Source of the DNA: Spirochaetia bacterium
Lineage (GTDB): Bacteria > Spirochaetota > Leptospiria > Leptospirales > Leptonemataceae
DNA length: 13,244 nt
Assembly (NCBI GenBank): GCA_029880625.1
Contig: JAOUOA010000022.1
Span: 1-13,244, forward strand
Reading direction: 5' to 3'
Part shown: positions 6,959 to 13,244 of the stretch, piece by piece
How positions within the stretch are numbered: position 1 is the first letter of the stretch
Layout of the letters: each line of letters begins with the position of its first letter
Made by a program: the position numbers and the translations under genes
The notes under the pieces: model-generated
The model's database searches: none
Told to the model about the DNA's origin: nothing
What the model saw: only the letters and a program-made list of their open reading frames with translations

Positions 6959-7419
6959 TATGGCCTCAATTTCTGAATTTTATTCCATTCCTTCTGACTG
7001 ACCGGCTGGATGGAAAGCCGGTTTCCTTTTTTAAGAAGGTTCATTTCTTTCAGTTCCGGTATTGTCTTGATTTCATCGAGAGTAAGCGGAGAACGGAAAG
7101 ACCTTTCAAATGTGATGTCGACCATGAACCAGCGCGGATTATCAAAAGAACTTTTAGGATCATAATAATTGCTGTCGGGATCAAATGCAAAGAAATCAGG
7201 ATAGGCATTTTTACTGACCCTGGCAATTCCCATAATGGCTGTTGGCTTGACCACGCTGTGATAAAATAAGATTCCGTCTCCTATTTTCATTTCATGCATC
7301 ATGAAATTTCTTGCCTGATAATTTCGTACGCCTTCCCAGTGCGTCGTTTTCTTTTTGCATTTTTGAAGATCCTCCCAGGAGAAAGTTCCGGGTTCGGTTT
7401 TCATGAGCCAGTATTTCAA
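6958..7419 (-). CDS. EVE-domain (PUA-like) protein
   Basis: A 153-residue single-domain EVE protein of the COG2947/THYN1 type. The fold is PUA-like and is thought to bind modified nucleic-acid bases; bacterial members are widespread, with unclear role. Characteristic segments are MKYWLMKTEP (1-10), FSWEDL, WEGVRNYQARNF (about 28-39), GDGILFYHS (47-55), GIARVSKNAYPD, PRWFMVDITF and the C-terminal GNRLSIQPVSQKEWNKI. The start is TTG at 7419, not the ATG five codons later, because family members begin MKYWL and AAGGAAC sits just upstream. It is first in a two-gene unit with the ferredoxin, overlapping by one base. Full length for the family. Confidence 0.9.
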   Translation of the reverse strand: MKYWLMKTEPGTFSWEDLQKCKKKTTHWEGVRNYQARNFMMHEMKIGDGILFYHSVVKPTAIMGIARVSKNAYPDFFAFDPDSNYYDPKSSFDNPRWFMVDITFERSFRSPLTLDEIKTIPELKEMNLLKKGNRLSIQPVSQKEWNKIQKLRP

Positions 7420-7521
7420 AAAAGTTCCTTAAAGACTTATATTTTCAGCTAAATCTATGAAAGTCCTTTTAAAAAACCAACTAATTTTTTTTTGTCATGA
7501 AGAAAAAAATCATCCAAATGG

Positions 7522-7549
7522 TTGACAAAATGATCTATGGGCCTATGAT
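7522..7549 (+). promoter_or_regulatory. near-consensus sigma-70 promoter, likely giving a leaderless mRNA
   Basis: TTGACA (7522-7527), a 16-base spacer and TATGAT (7544-7549): a perfect -35 and a 5-of-6 -10. Transcription should start 6-7 bases after the -10, at about 7556, which is the A of the ATG that opens the SirB1-like gene. No ribosome binding site precedes either that ATG or the next one at 7589. The promoter is the best match in the window. Confidence 0.65.
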
Positions 7550-7555
7550 TCCGCC

Positions 7556-8422
7556 ATGTTCCCGGAAAGATCATCAAATCATAACGGCATGAACAATCTT
7601 TTTCTTTCTCTTCTGGATAATCCATCCAAACGTAAAAACAGCATTCTGCTTCTTCTTGATATGATTCCATTCGGTCATCATCCGCTTCCCTACATGGAAA
7701 GAATCGAAGATCCAGTTGCAAGAAACATGCTCAGGCACCAGTTTGGATCTTCAATGAATGAAATGAAACTTCGGTATGATCTCCAAAATTATACACGAAG
7801 AGCAAAAGGGCGTTTTGATCTGGAAACAGGAGCATTTTTAATTTCCAGACTTTCTGAAAATCCTGAAATCACGCCAGAAAAATTTACCTATCAGATAGAT
7901 AAAACGGCAGCGTCATTGAATCTTTCTTTTGATAGAATGACTCTGGATGTTCTTGAAAAATTTTCTGATCTGCTTTTTAACCAAAATCAATTCAGAGGAA
8001 ATGCCGAAGATCCTTACAATCCACAGAACAGTTTCTTGACTGCAGTTCTGGAAAAAGGTCTAGGAAACTCAGTATCGTTAACTGTTTTAAGCATTTTGCT
8101 TGGTAAAAGGCTCGGTATTCAGCTTTGTGCAATCAGTCTTCAGGGACATTATATGATCCGAGCTGTCATTGATAATCAATTTTATTATATGGACCCTTTT
8201 TGCAGAGGAAAAATTTACACAGAGGAAGAGTTTGGACGCATTGCTCTAAGCGAAATGGGAAAAAAATATATTTTTCAAAATATTACATTATCCGATATCG
8301 TAATTTTGAAAAGAATGTACCGAAATTTAATCCATTATCATTCCAGCGAAGGTGATTTTCACAGAGAAATGACTCTCAGGCAATATTTTTCACTTCTGGA
8401 AGATTCATCCCTCAGTCATTGA
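7556..8422 (+). CDS. SirB1/transglutaminase-like family protein
   Basis: A 288-residue protein of the SirB1 family (YchA-like, transglutaminase-like fold with N-terminal helical region). The diagnostic stretch is at about 145-205: FRGNAEDPYNPQNSFL, then LEKGLGNSVSLTVLSILLG (family consensus RR-GIPISLS), KRLGIQL and QGHYMIRA with the conserved His. The catalytic cysteine of true transglutaminases is absent, as in SirB1 generally, so it is probably not an enzyme of that type. In enterobacteria the homologue sits beside prmC/kdsA; no such context here. The start could be ATG 7556 (leaderless, see promoter) or ATG 7589; neither has a ribosome binding site. It is a single-gene unit facing the prepilin peptidase gene. 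Function not established. Confidence 0.85.
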   Translation: MFPERSSNHNGMNNLFLSLLDNPSKRKNSILLLLDMIPFGHHPLPYMERIEDPVARNMLRHQFGSSMNEMKLRYDLQNYTRRAKGRFDLETGAFLISRLSENPEITPEKFTYQIDKTAASLNLSFDRMTLDVLEKFSDLLFNQNQFRGNAEDPYNPQNSFLTAVLEKGLGNSVSLTVLSILLGKRLGIQLCAISLQGHYMIRAVIDNQFYYMDPFCRGKIYTEEEFGRIALSEMGKKYIFQNITLSDIVILKRMYRNLIHYHSSEGDFHREMTLRQYFSLLEDSSLSH

Positions 8423-8478
8423 TTCTTTTAATTGAATTTTCTTGAACAATGAAGAACTTTTTCCTTGAAACTTCGATG

Positions 8479-9303
8479 TTAATTCCTTATGAATTGAATG
8501 AAAACTTTATAAAAAAGATCAAAAGATACAATGATAAAAAAAGATACTGCCATAAATGTTCCAAAAGGCGAAGGAGCTTTTCGATTTTTCTGAATAATTA
8601 CAATATATACAATACTGAGAGACGCTGCCAGCTGAAAAAAAAGAATGCTGAGTAGCGGGCCAAGGTACAAAGCAAGCGAAGGAGCAAGAATCAAATCTCC
8701 CATTCCGAATTTCTTCCCTTTTCCAGCAAGAAAAAGAACCAGAAGTACAAAAAAAACAAATCCAGCTGTATAAAAGTGATGAAGTAATTCTGTACTGTAT
8801 CCATATTCAGTGTAGACGGCAAGAAAACCCCATACATAAAGGAAGGCAGTATTTTCATAATCAAGAAGAAAAAAGTTCCAATCCGTAACCAGAGAAATAT
8901 ACAGATGTCCGATTAAAAGAATTGAAAAAAATGAATATGCCCAGTTTGAGTTTAATAAAACGAAAATCATTAAAATAATTCCAGGAAAGATTTCTCCTGT
9001 AAGGCGGATCCAGCCGATCGGAGCCAGACAGTTTCTGCATCGTCCTTTTAAAAGAATGTAACCCAGCACCGGGATCAGATCCAGAGTTTTTATATTTTGT
9101 CCGCAGGAAAAGCAGAATGAGGATTTCATAAAAATCTTTTCCCATTTTCCGGAACCCTTTCTTCCGGGACCGTAAAAGTAATAGAGAATTCGATCTGCGA
9201 GAGCTGTATAAAAACTTCCCAGAAGAAGGCCGGTGAAAAATGCCATGAAAAGGAAAAAAAAAGGATTGATTATGAAATTTTCTGGTATTATTTTCCAATT
9301 CAT
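8479..9303 (-). CDS. type IV prepilin peptidase / methyltransferase (A24 family)
   Basis: A 274-residue polytopic membrane enzyme that would cleave the leader of type IV prepilins or pseudopilins at the inner membrane and methylate the new N-terminus. It shows the N-terminal GLLLGSFY...DR segment, a cytoplasmic zinc-binding domain with paired cysteines (CFSC at 64-67 and CRNC at 89-92), and the two catalytic aspartates: VTDW (Asp141) and GMGD (Asp203). About seven further hydrophobic segments follow. The usual Pro of the first Asp motif (D-x6-L-P) is replaced in TDWNFFLLDY. The start is uncertain: ATG 9303 has GGACAGG 6 bases upstream; an in-frame TTG at 9318 would add five residues. It is an orphan, with no pilin or secretion genes nearby, and diverges from the DUF1232-like gene. 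Confidence 0.88.
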   Translation of the reverse strand: MNWKIIPENFIINPFFFLFMAFFTGLLLGSFYTALADRILYYFYGPGRKGSGKWEKIFMKSSFCFSCGQNIKTLDLIPVLGYILLKGRCRNCLAPIGWIRLTGEIFPGIILMIFVLLNSNWAYSFFSILLIGHLYISLVTDWNFFLLDYENTAFLYVWGFLAVYTEYGYSTELLHHFYTAGFVFFVLLVLFLAGKGKKFGMGDLILAPSLALYLGPLLSILFFQLAASLSIVYIVIIQKNRKAPSPFGTFMAVSFFIIVSFDLFYKVFIQFIRN

Positions 9304-9351
9304 CCTAAACCTGTCCAAAGTTCTTTCTTAGCAAAAACGGCGGCATTCACC

Positions 9352-9636
9352 ATGAGAAATAAAAGCTCAAATGACAAACAGAAAATATCAACTGAAAAAG
9401 TAACAGGCTGGAAACGAATCTTCTGGATTGTAACCGGTATTTTTTCATTTGTATGGATTTTTATTCCTGAAATTACTGATGTGGTGCCTGTCATCGGCTG
9501 GCTTGACGAAGGGATTGCAGTAATTTTATTTTTTTCTTCATTGTCAGAACTGGGAATTAACATTCCTGTAATTAGCAAAATCGTTAATTTCTTTTATAAC
9601 CGAAAAAAAGGGAAAATAAAACAGAAGCAGACCTGA
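9352..9636 (+). CDS. small DUF1232-like (YkvA-type) membrane protein
   Basis: A 94-residue protein with a basic N-terminus, a hydrophobic segment (about 22-40) and a second hydrophobic stretch containing PEITDVVPVIGWLDEGIAV (about 39-57). This resembles the DUF1232/YkvA core (P-D-x-I-P-x-x-G-x-L-D-D), a short membrane-associated domain of unknown function. The C-terminus is strongly basic. A GGCGG about 9 bases before the ATG can act as ribosome binding site. The gene starts 48 bases from the divergent prepilin peptidase, and its TGA stop ends one base before the stop codon of the convergent HIT gene. Confidence 0.65.
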   Translation: MRNKSSNDKQKISTEKVTGWKRIFWIVTGIFSFVWIFIPEITDVVPVIGWLDEGIAVILFFSSLSELGINIPVISKIVNFFYNRKKGKIKQKQT

Positions 9637-9637
9637 C

Positions 9638-9994
9638 CTATACCAGCATTCGCCCCAGCCGTTTCCCGCCAAAAATATGAAAGTGAAGGTGGGGCACTTC
9701 CTGACCGCCGTTTGTGCCGGTATTGCTGAGCACTCTGTACCCGTCTTCCGGAAGATTGAGAATATCAACCACCTTTCCTATTGCGCGAAGAGTTCCTGAA
9801 ATCTCTTCGCTGCTTGCCTTTGCAGTAAAATCTGTCATGGATTGATATGGACCTTTAGGTATGACGAGGGCATGAATCGGCGCCTGTGGATTGATGTCAT
9901 GAAAGGAAAGAGCGTATTCATCTTCGTAGATTTTATTACAGGGAATTTCTCCTCGTAAAATTTTTGCAAAAATATTCTGTGGATCATATGTCAT
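9638..9994 (-). CDS. HIT-family nucleotide hydrolase (HinT-like)
   Basis: A 118-residue histidine-triad protein, normal length for HinT-type enzymes, which hydrolyse nucleoside phosphoramidates and acyl-adenylates in the cytoplasm. Visible: the N-terminal IFAKILRGEIPCNKIYEDE (8-26), HALVIPKGP (41-49), GYRVLSNTGTNGGQEV (85-100), and the triad HLHFHIFGG with His102, His104 and His106. The ATG lies inside the end of the citrate-synthase-like gene (11-base overlap) with GGAG 8 bases upstream, which points to translational coupling. Confidence 0.92.
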   Translation of the reverse strand: MTYDPQNIFAKILRGEIPCNKIYEDEYALSFHDINPQAPIHALVIPKGPYQSMTDFTAKASSEEISGTLRAIGKVVDILNLPEDGYRVLSNTGTNGGQEVPHLHFHIFGGKRLGRMLV

Positions 9995-11288
9995 TTGAAT
10001 TTCTCCGTTCCAGAGGAATATAGGTTCGTTTTAATTCTCCGGTGTATACCTGTGCAGGTCTGTATGATAGATTGACATTCAGTCTCTGTTCATGCCAGTG
10101 GGCAAGCCATCCTGATAGTTTTCCGATTACGCGAATTACATTATTCATGGTAAGAGGAATTCCCAGCAGATGAAAGATCATTGCTGAATAAAAATCAAGA
10201 TTGGGATAGAGCCCTTTCTCAAGAAAGTATGGATGACCAAGTACAAATTCTTCGATTTCCAGGGCTTTTTGAATGTAGGGATCATTGTCTGCATGTTTAT
10301 GTGTTTTTCTGTATTCATGAAAAAGTTCTTTGCTGATTTTTGCCCTTGGATCTATGGTTTTGTAGCTGGAATTTCCAAGCCCATTTGATCGCAGCGGTTC
10401 ATGTCCTTTGATGAATTTTTCAAAAAAAACTTCGGGAGCCTGATTTTGATTCAGCATAATTTCTACCATGATCATGGGAGGAATATTGGCTCCCGATTCG
10501 CGTACGCCCCACATGGCGCTCATTCCGGAAATAATGCATGCATACAGATTTGCCTTGGTTGATCCCACCAGCCGGACTGCAGTGGTGCCTACATTCTGCT
10601 CATGATCGCTGTATAAAATCATAATTTGGTTCATGATTTTAATGTTTTCTTCAGGACAGCTGTAGGGTTCGGAAGGGATGCTGAACATCATATTCATGAA
10701 GTTATGCCAGTAGGGCAGCTTATCGCTGGGATAAACAATGGGTTCTCCGATGCTTTTCTTGTAAGACCAGGCGGCCAGGGTTCTTACTTTTGAAAGAAGG
10801 CCCGTGCCAATATCAATTCCTCTTGCAAAATTTTCTTCATAGGTTTGTGGGTAATAACTGGAAAGGGTAGACACCATGGTAGCAAGAATTGCCAGAGGAT
10901 GAGCTCCTGAAGGGAAAGCATCAAATATATTTCGCATATCTTCATGAATCATGGAATGATTGGATAAAGAATTTGAGTATTTTGTAAGTTCGTCCGCTAC
11001 GGGAAGTTCTCCATGCCTGAGGAGATAGGAGGTCTCAATAAATGTGGAGTTTTGAACCAATTCTTCTACATCATAACCTCTGTAGAGAAGGGTTCCATGT
11101 TCTCTGTCAATCCAGGAAATCGAACTTTTTAAACAGGTGGTATTTTTAAGCCTGGGATCATAAGTGTGGAGACCGGTATTTTCAAAAAGATCTTCAATGT
11201 CGATTGACTGTGAACCGTCCGTGCCGGTTATGATGGGCAGATCGAGTGTACTGTCATCAAGAATTAATTTAACGGATTTATATTCCAT
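9984..11288 (-). CDS. citrate-synthase-family protein with altered active site
   Basis: A 434-residue full-length homologue of the hexameric, GltA-type citrate synthase, which condenses oxaloacetate with acetyl-CoA. It aligns end to end: RGYDVEELVQNSTFIE, SIGEPIVYP, DHEQN (His229, equivalent to E. coli His264), PNLDFYS (Asp365, equivalent to Asp362) and SYRPAQVYTG (Arg equivalent to 407). However, the GPAHGGAN motif reads GVRESGAN, putting Glu264 where the second catalytic histidine (E. coli His305) belongs. GHRVYK reads GNSSYK, and the oxaloacetate-binding Arg387 is Lys390. The frame is intact, so these are not errors of frame. Citrate synthase activity is therefore doubtful; it may use another substrate or be a non-catalytic paralogue. 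I chose ATG 11288 because E. coli GltA aligns from there; an in-frame TTG at 11312 is possible. Neither has a good ribosome binding site. Confidence 0.85.
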   Translation of the reverse strand: MEYKSVKLILDDSTLDLPIITGTDGSQSIDIEDLFENTGLHTYDPRLKNTTCLKSSISWIDREHGTLLYRGYDVEELVQNSTFIETSYLLRHGELPVADELTKYSNSLSNHSMIHEDMRNIFDAFPSGAHPLAILATMVSTLSSYYPQTYEENFARGIDIGTGLLSKVRTLAAWSYKKSIGEPIVYPSDKLPYWHNFMNMMFSIPSEPYSCPEENIKIMNQIMILYSDHEQNVGTTAVRLVGSTKANLYACIISGMSAMWGVRESGANIPPMIMVEIMLNQNQAPEVFFEKFIKGHEPLRSNGLGNSSYKTIDPRAKISKELFHEYRKTHKHADNDPYIQKALEIEEFVLGHPYFLEKGLYPNLDFYSAMIFHLLGIPLTMNNVIRVIGKLSGWLAHWHEQRLNVNLSYRPAQVYTGELKRTYIPLERRNSNDI

Positions 11289-11443
11289 ACGTGAATACAA
11301 ATGAATGTCCAATGTGGAGGCAATCTTTTTTTCCCGTTTTGAAAATCATTTTATGATTTTTTCCCCTTCTCTTTTTGATATAGAATCATTTAGAATTTCC
11401 TTTAAAAAATAAAATTCGCATTTTAATAATAATAATACGAAGT

Positions 11444-12481
11444 CTATAATTTTATTTTGCCTGACTTCATTCTCCCCGTTGCTTTTATAAAATCTCCCCG
11501 CCGAATTCGTTCTGAATACTGAAGTGATCCCATCAGAGAAAAAAAGCTTTTCATGCGTTCTGCTGAAATAGGAGTCTCTTCCGCTGAGTTTGTTCCAGAG
11601 GACGTCTGCAGGATTTCCTGTATCCGACATCCCGCTGATTTTTCTGTATGAGTGCAGTTCTTGTATCTGCATTGTTGAAGATAGGAAGAAAGTTCAGGAA
11701 ATGAGGCATAAAGATCTTCAGGAGACAAATGAGCGATGCCCCATTCCTTGACGCCCGGAGTATCAATGTAACGGGCCCTATGATTTTCTGAAAGAAAAAG
11801 TCGCGAATTCGTTGTTGTATGTTTTCCTTTTCCCGTAACCTGGCTGATACTCCCTGTCTTCTGGATGTCTTTGCTGAAAAGCCGGTTTATAATCGTTGAT
11901 TTTCCTGTTCCTGAATTTCCTGCAAAAAGGGTAACTCCGGTTTCGCATAAACTCTTGAAATCTTTGAAAGATTCAGATTCTTCTGTTTCAAGAAGATTCA
12001 GAGTGAAAACCGTATAGCCGAGTTTTGCATACTCATCAGGGATTTGTAAAGATTCAGGATTGGTGTTTGCTGCAAGATCCGGTTTTGTAAAAACAATGAC
12101 AGGGGATGCATTTCCGGCATAACAGCTTACGAGAAATCGGTCAATGAATCCCGCTCTGATATCGGGAAATACAAGGCTCTGGATCAGCACAGCTCTGTCC
12201 AGATTGGCTCCCAGTGCATGGGCTTCGTATTCGCCGGCCCGGATCAGAATATTTTTTCTTGGATAAAGATCATCAATGAATGTATCTTCACTGCCTTCAG
12301 ATGCGAAAGAGACCTGATCGCCTGCTGTCAGAAGATGCCTGAGGCGGAGTTTCTCCGGTTTATTTTTTTTTAAACGAAGCTTTCCTCTTAGTTTTGCATT
12401 TAGCTCTGTTTCAGGATTCAAATCCGGGATGATTTTATAGTAAGCTCCGTAAATTCCGCTGATAGTTCCCTTTTTATGCAT
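11444..12481 (-). CDS. rsgA: ribosome small-subunit-dependent GTPase RsgA
   Basis: A 345-residue circularly permuted GTPase (RsgA/YjeQ) that checks late maturation of the 30S subunit. Domain order is as expected: an N-terminal OB fold (about 1-75, with GDQVSF), a permuted G domain with G4 TKPD (132-135) before the P-loop GNSGTGKST (188-196), GKGKHTTT (218-224) and G3 DTPG (240-243), and a C-terminal zinc finger with Cys271, Cys276, His278 and Cys285. The P-loop has Thr where most family members have Val (GxSGVGKS), and G4 has Thr for Asn; both are mild changes. The ATG at 12481 is 23 bases after the glycerol kinase stop, so the two may be co-transcribed; the ribosome binding site is weak (GTGAAAAA). 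A 155-base gap separates it from the next gene. Confidence 0.93.
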   Translation of the reverse strand: MHKKGTISGIYGAYYKIIPDLNPETELNAKLRGKLRLKKNKPEKLRLRHLLTAGDQVSFASEGSEDTFIDDLYPRKNILIRAGEYEAHALGANLDRAVLIQSLVFPDIRAGFIDRFLVSCYAGNASPVIVFTKPDLAANTNPESLQIPDEYAKLGYTVFTLNLLETEESESFKDFKSLCETGVTLFAGNSGTGKSTIINRLFSKDIQKTGSISQVTGKGKHTTTNSRLFLSENHRARYIDTPGVKEWGIAHLSPEDLYASFPELSSYLQQCRYKNCTHTEKSAGCRIQEILQTSSGTNSAEETPISAERMKSFFSLMGSLQYSERIRRGDFIKATGRMKSGKIKL

Positions 12482-12504
12482 AAATTTTTTTCACAGATGG
12501 CGCT

Positions 12505-13244
12505 TTATTCCTTCCATCCCATTACTCGTTTTACGCCTTTTTGCCAGTAGCTCAGTTCCTTATTACGAACTTCTTCTGTCATTTCAGAGTGAACAACAGT
12601 ATTTTGACTTTGCAGTTTTCTTAACTCTTCAATATTTTCCCACAGGCCGCATTCCAGGCCAGCAAGATATGCCGCACCCAGAGCAGTTGTATCCAGGTTT
12701 TGCGGTCTTTCTACTGGCCGGTTCAATATTCCCGCCTGATATTTCAGTAAGAAATGATTGAATGCAGCGCCTCCGTCTACTTTTAAGATTTTGATCTTTT
12801 CTCCTGTATCTTTTTCCATAGCTTCAATTACGTCACGGGTCTGAAGAGCAATTGATTTTACAGCAGCTCTTGTTATTCTTGCAGGAGATGTATCTCTTGT
12901 GATCCCAAAAATTCCCCCTCTTGCTTTCATATCCCAGTGGGGCGCCCCCAGCCCCACAAAAGCAGGAACAAAAACCAGTTCATCATCTTCGTCTTCAACT
13001 TCTTCGATCAGTTCGTCTGTTTCAGATGCATCTGCAAAAAATTTCATATAATCGCGAAGCCACTGGATTACGGCTCCTCCAATAAAGATAGAACCTTCAA
13101 GCGCATACACAGGATTTCCTTTCGCATCGCATGCAAGAGTTGTAATGAGTCCTGACTTGCTGAGAATAAATTCATTTCCGGTGTTGTAGAGAAGAAAACA
13201 TCCCGTACCGTAAGTATTTTTTGCCTGATGAATTTCTGTACAGA
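12505..13244 (-). CDS. glpK: glycerol kinase, C-terminal half (5' end beyond window)
   Basis: The frame is open to the right edge, so only the last 246 residues or so are present. They match GlpK, which phosphorylates glycerol to glycerol 3-phosphate with ATP. Visible: AKNTYGTGCFLLYNTG near the edge (about 13198-13151), LEGSIFIGGAVIQWLRD, VPAFVGLGAPHWD, ARGGIFGITRDTSPA, KILKVDGGAAFN and DTTALGAAYLAGL, then the usual tail ending in GWKE. There is no internal start: the GTG at 13110 lies inside conserved kinase sequence. A run of acidic residues (VEDEDDEL) precedes VPAF where relatives are variable. It is followed by rsgA on the same strand after 23 bases. Confidence 0.93.
   Translation of the reverse strand, partial: CTEIHQAKNTYGTGCFLLYNTGNEFILSKSGLITTLACDAKGNPVYALEGSIFIGGAVIQWLRDYMKFFADASETDELIEEVEDEDDELVFVPAFVGLGAPHWDMKARGGIFGITRDTSPARITRAAVKSIALQTRDVIEAMEKDTGEKIKILKVDGGAAFNHFLLKYQAGILNRPVERPQNLDTTALGAAYLAGLECGLWENIEELRKLQSQNTVVHSEMTEEVRNKELSYWQKGVKRVMGWKE

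Noticed and set aside
7455..7721. 88-codon minus-strand ORF upstream of the EVE gene
   Set aside because: It mostly overlaps the SirB1-like gene in antisense and shows no recognisable domain.
8439..8462. Short stem TTCTT/AAGAA followed by CTTTTT between convergent genes
   Set aside because: The five-base A/T stem with an 8-base loop is too weak to call a terminator.
8449..8655. 68-codon plus-strand ORF, very basic
   Set aside because: It lies over the 3' end of the prepilin peptidase gene on the other strand, has no family features and its composition mirrors the complementary membrane segments.
11346..11672. 108-codon minus-strand ORF overlapping the end of rsgA
   Set aside because: It is the shifted frame of rsgA's zinc-finger end running into the intergenic region; no similarity seen.

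Overview
This window is AT-rich bacterial chromosome, by eye in the high-30s to 40% G+C range. It most likely comes from a spirochaete of the Leptospira group. The strongest pointer is a lipoprotein closely resembling LipL41, an abundant Leptospira lipoprotein. It is followed by the start of a second small lipoprotein gene, in the place where Leptospira carries lep, the LipL41 expression partner. These assignments rest on remembered family sequences, not on a database search. There are no rRNA or tRNA genes, insertion sequences, phage genes or CRISPR arrays; the region reads as ordinary, densely packed chromosome.

Layout. Positions 1-2397 are read on the minus strand: an aldo/keto reductase, then the LipL41-like lipoprotein with its own promoter and an unusually hairpin-rich leader, then the partial second lipoprotein. 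Positions 2723-6636 form a tight three-gene plus-strand operon: a DinB-like metal-binding helical protein, an NRDE/TANGO2-type Ntn-hydrolase-like protein, and an 874-residue fusion of an alpha/beta hydrolase, a DedA/VTT membrane domain and an ATP-grasp ligase. Positions 6650-7419 (minus) hold an EVE-domain protein and a thioredoxin-like [2Fe-2S] ferredoxin whose stop and start codons overlap. A SirB1/transglutaminase-like protein (7556-8422, plus) is read from a near-consensus promoter that would give a leaderless mRNA. A type IV prepilin peptidase (minus) and a small DUF1232-like membrane protein (plus) diverge at about 9300-9350. Positions 9638-13244 (minus) run from the C-terminal part of glycerol kinase through RsgA and a citrate-synthase-family protein to a HIT protein.

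How the genes work together. The clearest functional units are the lipoprotein pair, the DinB-NRDE-fusion operon (whose ATP-grasp, hydrolase and lipid-transporter-like domains suggest envelope or lipid-linked chemistry), and the citrate-synthase-like/HIT pair that overlaps by 11 bases. The two most notable items are the triple fusion, which has no function I know of, and the citrate-synthase-family protein, which is full length and in frame but has lost the second catalytic histidine and other oxaloacetate-site residues. Several starts are non-ATG (GTG at 3241, TTG at 4012, TTG at 7419).
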